The notes beneath the pieces were generated by a model. That model saw only the letters and a program-made list of their open reading frames with translations, ran no database searches and was not told where the DNA came from. Both the position numbers and the translations under genes were made by a program. Below, piece by piece: positions 1 to 4,861 of a stretch of DNA of 8,714 nt. The DNA is from Methylorubrum extorquens (GTDB lineage: Bacteria; Pseudomonadota; Alphaproteobacteria; Rhizobiales; Beijerinckiaceae): NCBI GenBank assembly GCA_019695455.1, contig JAEUAC010000320.1, positions 1 through 8,714 on the forward strand, read 5' to 3'. Position 1 is the first letter of the stretch. The number at the start of each line of letters is the position of its first letter.

Positions 1-1399
1 CCCCCGCGCCTTCCTGCATACGAGCGGGTTCGACGTCGGATTGCCGGACGGCCAGATGGGGAATTCCGAGGTCGGCCACCTGAATATCGGGGCGGGACGC
101 GTTGTCATGCAGGACCTGCCCCGCATCGGGGCCGCCATCGCCGACGGCAGCCTCGCCCGCGACCCCGCCATCGCCCGGCTCTGCGAGACCCTGAAGGCGA
201 CGGGCGGGACCTGCCACCTCCTGGGCCTCGTCTCGCCCGGCGGCGTCCACGCCCACCAGGACCACGCCGCGGCCCTCGCCCGGATCGTGGCGGCGGCGGG
301 CGTCCCGGTCGCCGTGCATGCCTGGACGGACGGGCGCGACACGCCGCCCCGCTCCGGGCGCGACGACCTCGCGCGCCTCGCGGCCGCCCTTCCGGCCGGC
401 GCCCGGATCGCGACCGTCTCGGGCCGGTACTACGCCATGGACCGCGACAACCGCTGGGAGCGCGTCGGCCGCGCCTACCGGGCCATGGTCGAGGCCGAGG
501 GCGCCGGCTTCCCGGACGCGGACTCGGTCATGGCCGACGCCTACGGCCGCGACGTCACGGACGAGTTCGTCGATCCGGCCGTGCTCGGCGACTATGCCGG
601 GATGCGCGACGGCGACGGCATCCTCGCCTTCAACTTCCGGGCCGACCGGATCCGCGAGATCCTGGACGCGATCCTCGATCCCGCCTTCGACGGGTTTCCG
701 CGCCGCCGCCCCGTCCGCTTCGCGGCCGCGCTCGGCCTCACGCAGTATTCGGGGACGCTCGACGCCTTCATGGGAACCGTGTTCCCGCCGCAGAGCCTCG
801 CCCTGATCCTGGGCGAGGTCGTGGCGCGGGCCGGCCGAACCCAGCTCCGCATGGCGGAGACCGAGAAGTACCCGCACGTCACCTACTTCCTGAACGGCGG
901 CCGGGAGGAGCCCTTCCCGGGCGAGGAGCGCATCATGGTGCCCTCGCCCAAGGTCGCGACCTACGACCTGCAGCCCGAGATGTCGGCGCCGGAACTGACG
1001 GCGAAGGCCGTGGAGGCGATCGGCACCGGCCGCTTCGACCTCGTCGTCCTGAACTTCGCCAACGCTGACATGGTCGGCCATACGGGCAGCCTTGCGGCCG
1101 CCAGCCGGGCGGTCGAGGCCGTGGATGCCGGGCTCGGCCGCATCGTGGAGGCCGTGACGGCGCTCGGCGGCGCCGTGCTCGTCACGGCCGACCACGGCAA
1201 CGCCGAGCTCATGCGCGATCCCGTGACGGGCGGACCGCACACGGCGCACACGACGAACCCCGTGCCGGTCTTCCTGGCCGGGGTTCCGGGCGCGACCCTG
1301 CACGACGGGCGGCTCGCCGACCTAGCGCCGACGCTGCTCGCCCTGATGGGCCTTCCGCAGCCGGCCGAGATGACCGGCCGCTCGCTGATCGCGCCCTGA
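1..1399 (+). CDS. gpmI: 2,3-bisphosphoglycerate-independent phosphoglycerate mutase, 5'-truncated by the window edge
   Basis: Cytosolic glycolytic and gluconeogenic enzyme that interconverts 3- and 2-phosphoglycerate through a phosphoserine intermediate, using two metal ions (usually Mn). The reading frame is open from base 2 with no start codon, and the family motif GFDVGLPDGQMGNSEVGH runs across the TTG at 41. That TTG is therefore an internal Leu codon, not a start. The nucleophilic Ser is in GNSEVGH (codon 65-67). Family metal-ligand motifs are all present: NADMVGHTG (Asp 1067, His 1079), TADHGNAE (Asp 1190, His 1193) and PHTAHT (from 1235). About 40 N-terminal residues are missing, including the first metal-binding Asp of the usual LxxLDGWG region. 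The visible 465 residues plus 40 match the usual length of about 505-515. It ends 25 bases from a convergent small gene. The family call is secure. Confidence 0.97.
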   Translation, partial: PRAFLHTSGFDVGLPDGQMGNSEVGHLNIGAGRVVMQDLPRIGAAIADGSLARDPAIARLCETLKATGGTCHLLGLVSPGGVHAHQDHAAALARIVAAAGVPVAVHAWTDGRDTPPRSGRDDLARLAAALPAGARIATVSGRYYAMDRDNRWERVGRAYRAMVEAEGAGFPDADSVMADAYGRDVTDEFVDPAVLGDYAGMRDGDGILAFNFRADRIREILDAILDPAFDGFPRRRPVRFAAALGLTQYSGTLDAFMGTVFPPQSLALILGEVVARAGRTQLRMAETEKYPHVTYFLNGGREEPFPGEERIMVPSPKVATYDLQPEMSAPELTAKAVEAIGTGRFDLVVLNFANADMVGHTGSLAAASRAVEAVDAGLGRIVEAVTALGGAVLVTADHGNAELMRDPVTGGPHTAHTTNPVPVFLAGVPGATLHDGRLADLAPTLLALMGLPQPAEMTGRSLIAP

Positions 1400-1417
1400 C
1401 GGCCCGGGGGCGCGATC
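1387..1417. terminator. Inverted repeat over the gpmI stop, probable bidirectional terminator
   Basis: GATCGCGCCC (1387-1396) is exactly complementary to GGGCGCGATC (1408-1417): a perfect 10-bp GC-rich stem with an 11-base loop that begins with the gpmI stop TGA. It lies between two convergent genes and could stop transcription from both sides. Neither side has a T-tract, so it is not a classical intrinsic terminator. It could instead act with Rho or protect 3' ends. The repeat is seen directly; the function is inferred. Confidence 0.5.
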
Positions 1418-1424
1418 CGGCCGC

Positions 1425-1748
1425 TCAGTAGCGGGCGCGCAGGCCTTCGCCGTAGCCGTAGCCGTAGGCCCGGGTCGGGCGCGGCGGCACGTTGTAGACG
1501 AGTCCGCGGCCGATATAGGCGGGCTTGTACTCGACCACGACGCCGTAGGGCGGCATGCCCTCGTCGAAGAGCGGCCGGCCGTAGGCGCGCGCGTGGCGGG
1601 GGCGGCCGTGATGGCGGCCGTATCCGTGGTGGCCGGCCGGGCGCCCGTAGCCCGACCCGTGGCCGTAGCCGTAATCCGCCGCGCCGGCCGGAAGGGCGAC
1701 CAGGGCCGCTCCGACGAGGGCCGCGGCCCCGATGACGATCCGCTTCAT
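1425..1748 (-). CDS. Small secreted Gly/Tyr/His-rich protein of unknown function
   Basis: 107 residues. The N-terminus is a clear Sec signal peptide: MKR, a hydrophobic stretch of about 18 residues, then PAGA with likely cleavage after residue 23. The mature protein of about 84 residues opens with GYG/YGR/HHG-type low-complexity sequence (residues 26-58, rich in Gly, Tyr, His and Arg). A more ordered stretch of about 30 residues follows (GMPPYGVVVEYKPAYIGRGL, 64-83), then a YGYGYG tail. I recognise no family; an export or envelope role is only inferred from the signal peptide. The ATG at 1748 is preferred because the signal peptide begins there and a purine-rich GGGGGATGG lies 8 bases upstream. 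An in-frame ATG at 1760 would add only MDTD. Longer in-frame starts up to 1964 would bury the signal peptide inside the protein and are unlikely. It converges on gpmI and diverges from the topoisomerase gene. Confidence 0.8.
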   Translation of the reverse strand: MKRIVIGAAALVGAALVALPAGAADYGYGHGSGYGRPAGHHGYGRHHGRPRHARAYGRPLFDEGMPPYGVVVEYKPAYIGRGLVYNVPPRPTRAYGYGYGEGLRARY

Positions 1749-1896
1749 GTCCGTGTCCATCCCCCAGGTTCGGCCGGACCTTGCCCGCTCCTCCTTGCAG
1801 GGCCGTTGAGGCCGCCCGAAACCTGCCGGCATGGTTAAGGCGGCGTGGCACGGCCGCCAGCCCTCCCCGGCTCGCGCGAACGTGCGGTGCGCGACC

Positions 1897-1922
1897 GGAA
1901 CTCGGGAGGAGAAACCCCGGTT
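1897..1922 (+). promoter_or_regulatory. Candidate EcfG (general stress sigma) promoter of the topoisomerase IB gene
   Basis: GGAAC at 1897-1901, then 17 bases, then GGTT at 1919-1922. The alphaproteobacterial EcfG/RpoE2/SigT consensus is GGAAC-N16/17-CGTT, so the -35 is perfect, the spacing fits, and one -10 base differs. Transcription would start near 1929-1931 and leave a leader of about 25 bases containing GGAG at 1944-1947, just before the ATG at 1954. The match is seen directly; use by EcfG is inferred. Confidence 0.45.
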
Positions 1923-1953
1923 GTCGGCCCGTTTCGCGTGCCCGGAGCCCGCC

Positions 1954-3072
1954 ATGTCCAGCAAGGCCCAGATTGACGAGGGCGAGGTCGTCGATCCGAA
2001 GGAGGCGGCCGAATCGGCGGGGCTCGTCTACGTCACGGACGACAAGCCCGGCATCACGCGCCACAAGGCTGGCGACGGCTTCACGTTCAGGGGGCCGAAG
2101 GGCAAGCCGATCGTGGACGAGAAGGAGGTCGAGCGCATCAGGAAGCTCGCCGTGCCGCCGGCCTACACGGACGTCTGGATCTGCCCGAGCCCGCGCGGCC
2201 ACATCCAGGCCACGGGCCGGGACGCCAAGGGGCGCAAGCAGTACCGCTACCACCCGAAGTTCCGCGAGGTGCGCGACTCGACGAAATACGAGCACATGCT
2301 CGAATTCGCCCGCGGCCTGCCCGCCATCCGGGCCCGCGTCGCGGCCGACATGAAGAAGGCCGGCATGCCGCGCGAGAAGGTGCTCGCGACCGTGGTCTAC
2401 CTGCTCGAGAACACGCTGATCCGGGTCGGCAACGACGACTACGTCAGGCAGAACAAGAGCTACGGCCTCACGACCCTGCAGGACCGCCACGTGAAGGTGG
2501 ACGGCACCGGCCTGACCTTCCGCTTCAAGGGCAAGTCCGGCAAGGAGTGGAACCTCGAGGTCAAGGACCGGCGCGTGGCGAAGATCGTCAAGCAATGCCA
2601 GGACATTCCCGGCCAGGAGCTGTTCCAGTACCTCGACGACGACGGCGTCCGGCGCGACGTCACGTCCCACGACGTGAACGAATACCTGCGGGAGATCACG
2701 GGGCGCGACGTGACGGCCAAGGATTTCCGCACCTGGGCCGGCACCGTCCTCGCCGCGCTGGCGCTGAAGGAGTTCGAGACCTTCGATTCGGACGCCGCCG
2801 CCAAGAAGAACGTCCGGGCCGCGATCGAGAGCGTGGCGTCGCGGCTGGGCAACACGCCGACCATCTGCCGCAAGTGCTACATCCACCCGGAGGTGGTGCA
2901 GTCCTACATGCAGGGCGAGATGCTGCTGGAGGTGAAGAAGCAGGTCGAGGGCGAGCTGCGCGACCATCTCGGCTCGCTCAAGCCCGAGGAGGCGGCCGTC
3001 CTGGGCCTCCTCGAAAGCCGTCTCCGTCGCGACCTGAAGGACACCCTGCGCCGGGCCGCGGCCGCCGCCTGA
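1954..3072 (+). CDS. DNA topoisomerase IB (poxvirus-like bacterial type)
   Basis: 372 residues. It relaxes positive and negative supercoils by cutting one strand through a 3'-phosphotyrosine, without ATP. An N-terminal DNA-binding domain comes first (about 1-105, with the conserved VPPAYTDVWICP and HIQATGRDAKGRKQYRYH). The catalytic domain carries the whole active site: Arg157 (LIRVGN), Lys194 (FKGKSGKEW), Arg259 (KDFRTWAGT), Asn300 (LGNTPT) and Tyr309 (CRKCYIHP). Asn stands where the eukaryotic and poxviral enzymes have His, as in the Deinococcus radiodurans enzyme, and the spacing between these residues matches that enzyme as I recall it. ATG 1954 is chosen because GGAG (1944-1947) sits 6 bases upstream and the conserved N-terminus follows. 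In-frame TTG 1921 has a stronger Shine-Dalgarno (GGGAGGAG, 1904-1911) but would fall inside the predicted -10 element. It is monocistronic and converges on the transporter gene. Confidence 0.95.
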   Translation: MSSKAQIDEGEVVDPKEAAESAGLVYVTDDKPGITRHKAGDGFTFRGPKGKPIVDEKEVERIRKLAVPPAYTDVWICPSPRGHIQATGRDAKGRKQYRYHPKFREVRDSTKYEHMLEFARGLPAIRARVAADMKKAGMPREKVLATVVYLLENTLIRVGNDDYVRQNKSYGLTTLQDRHVKVDGTGLTFRFKGKSGKEWNLEVKDRRVAKIVKQCQDIPGQELFQYLDDDGVRRDVTSHDVNEYLREITGRDVTAKDFRTWAGTVLAALALKEFETFDSDAAAKKNVRAAIESVASRLGNTPTICRKCYIHPEVVQSYMQGEMLLEVKKQVEGELRDHLGSLKPEEAAVLGLLESRLRRDLKDTLRRAAAAA

Positions 3073-3083
3073 CGGGAAGGCGG
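3065..3083. terminator. Short inverted repeat over the topoisomerase stop codon
   Basis: CCGCCT (3065-3070) pairs with AGGCGG (3078-3083) around a 7-base loop; the TGA stop (3070-3072) lies at the stem-loop boundary. The gap to the convergent transporter gene is only 22 bases. There is no T-tract and the stem is short, so terminator function is tentative. It resembles the longer repeat at the gpmI end in position. Confidence 0.3.
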
Positions 3084-3094
3084 GCGCCGACCGG

Positions 3095-3661
3095 TCAGGC
3101 CGGCGAGAGGCCGAGTCGTTCGTCGCGGCGGCGCAGCCAGGCGAGGGCCGGGACGGCGAGCAGCACCATCCAGAGCTTCCCGATCACCTGCCCCGGCAGG
3201 TACTCGAGCGAGCCGAAGGCGAGGTGGAGGAACACGGCCGAATCGATGACCAGCCCGACGAGGCTCGACAGGACGACGGCGAGGACGAAGCGCCGCCGCT
3301 GCAGCGGCGTGTAGACGGCGAAGTCGGCGAGCTCGGACAGGAGGAAGGCCGCCGTGGACGCGACCACGATGGCCGGCGGGGCGAGCGCGGCCGAGATGAG
3401 CGCGCCGACCCCGATCGCCACGAGCCCGGCGGCCGCGCCGAGGCGCCGCTGCACGATGTCCCGCAGGACGAGCGCGAGGCCGATCATGAGCACGCCGGAC
3501 GGCGCCATGATGCCCGGCGCCACGGGCACGAGGCAGGGACCGTTGGGCACGCAGACCGTGCCGGCATGGCCGATCAGCCAGTTCGCGGCCGGGATGGTGA
3601 GGATGAACAGCGCGAAGGCGAGAAGCCCCTCGCGGCCCGGGCGGGATGTCGCGTCGACCAT
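3095..3661 (-). CDS. VUT family membrane transporter (queuosine precursor transporter family, YhhQ-like)
   Basis: 188 residues with about six hydrophobic segments (roughly 12-31, 48-66, 76-93, 95-112, 125-147, 157-176), hence an inner-membrane protein. Features typical of the VUT (COG1738) family are seen: LVLRDIVQRRLG (64-75), SELADFAVYTPL (109-120) with intramembrane Ser/Glu/Asp, SSLVGLVID (132-140), and GQVIGKLW (157-164) with a conserved Lys. E. coli YhhQ of this family imports the queuosine precursors preQ0/preQ1. This protein is shorter and somewhat divergent, so substrate is inferred only from the family and may differ. Two Cys (37 and 43) lie in the loop after the first helix. The ATG at 3661 has no Shine-Dalgarno, and a promoter-like element lies immediately upstream. 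It sits downstream of prs on the same strand, 104 bases apart, and converges on the topoisomerase gene. Confidence 0.85.
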   Translation of the reverse strand: MVDATSRPGREGLLAFALFILTIPAANWLIGHAGTVCVPNGPCLVPVAPGIMAPSGVLMIGLALVLRDIVQRRLGAAAGLVAIGVGALISAALAPPAIVVASTAAFLLSELADFAVYTPLQRRRFVLAVVLSSLVGLVIDSAVFLHLAFGSLEYLPGQVIGKLWMVLLAVPALAWLRRRDERLGLSPA

Positions 3662-3669
3662 GGCTGCGG

Positions 3670-3698
3670 TGTCTGTGCTGCGCCGCAGCGGGCGTCAA
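3670..3698 (-). promoter_or_regulatory. Candidate sigma-70 promoter for the VUT transporter, implying a near-leaderless mRNA
   Basis: Read on the minus strand: TTGACG (3698-3693), a 17-base spacer, then CAGACA (3675-3670). The -35 is close to TTGACA; the -10 is weak. Initiation 6-7 bases past the -10 would fall near 3663, almost at the ATG (3661), which agrees with the lack of a Shine-Dalgarno. The elements are seen; activity is inferred. Confidence 0.3.
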
Positions 3699-3765
3699 CC
3701 CGGGGCGGGCGCGGTTCCGGACGCGCCACCCTCCCGGCATGCGGGCGCCGTGACGCGCGCGCGCC

Positions 3766-4698
3766 TCAATCGAACAGGCTGGAGACCGAGCTCTCCGTCG
3801 CCGTGCGGGCGATGGCCTCGCCCATGAGGGGCGCGATGGTGATGACCCGGATGTTGCGGGCGACCTTCACGGCCTCGGTCGGCTGGATGGAATCGGTGAC
3901 GACGAGCTCCTTCAGCTTGGAGCCCGAGATGCGGGACACGGCGCCGCCCGAGAGGACGGCGTGCGTGATGTAGGCGTAGACCTCGGTCGCCCCGGCCTCG
4001 AGCAGCGCCTCGGCCGCGTTGCAGAGCGTGCCGCCGGAATCGACGATGTCGTCGACGAGCAGGCAGGACCGGCCCGCGACGTCGCCGATGATGTTCATGA
4101 CCTCGGATTCGCCGGGCCGCTCGCGGCGCTTGTCGACGATGGCGAGCGGCGCGTCGATGCGCTTCGCCAGCGCCCGCGCCCGGACCACGCCGCCGACGTC
4201 GGGCGAGACCACGACCTTGGGCGAGTGGTTCAGCCGCTCCTTCACGTCCCGCACCATGACCGGCGCCGCGAAGAGGTTGTCGGTCGGGATGTCGAAGAAG
4301 CCCTGGATCTGCCCCGCGTGGAGGTCGATCGTGAGCACCCGGTCGACGCCGGCATGCGTGATGAGGTTCGCGACGAGCTTGGCCGAGATCGGCGCGCGCG
4401 AGGAGGATTTCCGGTCCTGCCGGGCATAGCCGAAATAGGGGATGACGGCGGTCACGCGCTTGGCGGAGGCGCGCCGCAGCGCGTCCGTGATGATGAGGAG
4501 CTCCATCAGGTGGTCGTTCGTCGGCGACGAGGTCGACTGGATGACGAAAACGTCCTCGCCGCGCACGTTCTCGCCGATCTCGACGAAGATCTCCTGGTCG
4601 GCGAAGCGCCGCACCACCGCCTTGGCGAGCGGGACCTTGAGGTAGGCGGCGATCGATTCGGCGAGCGGTCGGTTCGCGTTACCCGCAACCAGCTTCAT
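3766..4698 (-). CDS. prs: Ribose-phosphate pyrophosphokinase (PRPP synthetase)
   Basis: 310 residues, the usual class I length (E. coli about 315). This cytosolic enzyme transfers pyrophosphate from ATP to ribose 5-phosphate to make PRPP, the precursor of purines, pyrimidines, NAD, His and Trp. Visible motifs in order: FADQEIFVEI (32-41); the ATP-binding stretch YFGYARQDRK (88-97); DLHAGQIQGFFDIPTDN (125-141), with His127 and the ribose phosphate/Mg site; the flexible catalytic loop VDKRRERPGES (188-198) with Lys190 and Arg192; the PRPP-binding loop LLVDDIVDSGGT (213-224); and the C-terminal SVSSLFD tail common in alphaproteobacteria. The full set of catalytic residues is present and nothing is broken. 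The ATG at 4698 fits the conserved start MKLVAGNAN; the Shine-Dalgarno is poor. A promoter 60-90 bases upstream suits an independent transcript divergent from uvrC. A weak 5-bp inverted repeat (3744-3748 with 3761-3765) follows the stop. Confidence 0.98.
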   Translation of the reverse strand: MKLVAGNANRPLAESIAAYLKVPLAKAVVRRFADQEIFVEIGENVRGEDVFVIQSTSSPTNDHLMELLIITDALRRASAKRVTAVIPYFGYARQDRKSSSRAPISAKLVANLITHAGVDRVLTIDLHAGQIQGFFDIPTDNLFAAPVMVRDVKERLNHSPKVVVSPDVGGVVRARALAKRIDAPLAIVDKRRERPGESEVMNIIGDVAGRSCLLVDDIVDSGGTLCNAAEALLEAGATEVYAYITHAVLSGGAVSRISGSKLKELVVTDSIQPTEAVKVARNIRVITIAPLMGEAIARTATESSVSSLFD

Positions 4699-4730
4699 CG
4701 GGAGGTCCGGACTCTTTCGCGCGCGTGCTC

Positions 4731-4758
4731 CGCCGCCTGGGCGTCGGACACGGCGGCG
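4731..4758. repeat. 7-bp inverted repeat at the prs transcription start region
   Basis: CGCCGCC (4731-4737) and GGCGGCG (4752-4758) form a perfect inverted repeat with a 14-base spacer. It begins at the edge of the predicted prs -10 and covers the likely start site, a place where an operator would sit. In DNA this GC-rich it may be chance. Confidence 0.25.
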
Positions 4759-4786
4759 TCTTAGCAGCGCGACCCGAGCGTCACAA
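4758..4786 (-). promoter_or_regulatory. Predicted sigma-70 promoter of prs
   Basis: Read on the minus strand: TTGTGA (4786-4781), exactly 17 bases, then TAAGAC (4763-4758). Both fit the relaxed alphaproteobacterial housekeeping consensus, and this is among the few AT-richer spots locally. The predicted start near 4751 gives a leader of about 53 bases before the prs ATG at 4698. Confidence 0.55.
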
Positions 4787-4861
4787 TATGAACCCTTCGC
4801 ATCCGCAAAACGAGGGTGAACGGCATCCTGCCGCCTTCCGGCCGCCCGCGGCCGAGCCTAC

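Noticed and set aside
41..43. TTG as a gpmI start codon
   Set aside because: The conserved residues FLHTSGFDVG continue upstream in the same frame to the window edge, so it is an internal Leu codon.
772..786. GGGAAC-CGT-GTTCCC inverted repeat, resembling a LexA/DinR-like site
   Set aside because: It lies deep inside gpmI, has the wrong spacing for the alphaproteobacterial GTTC-N7-GTTC box or the Gram-positive GAAC-N4-GTTC box, and its codons fit the protein.
1834..1841. GGTTAAGG as a CtrA-type site
   Set aside because: Only one half-site is present; no second TTAA at the required 7-base spacing.
961..2967. Minus-strand open frame of 668 codons across gpmI, the small gene and the topoisomerase
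   Set aside because: It spans three separate genes and two intergenic regions, has low-complexity composition, and contradicts the well-supported proteins on the other strand or frame.
3084..3112. CCGG-TCAGG-CCGG mini-hairpin at the VUT gene stop
   Set aside because: A 4-bp stem is expected by chance in DNA this GC-rich.
4790..4821. Two GAAC repeats upstream of uvrC as an SOS box
   Set aside because: They are 24 bases apart, whereas the alphaproteobacterial LexA box needs 7.
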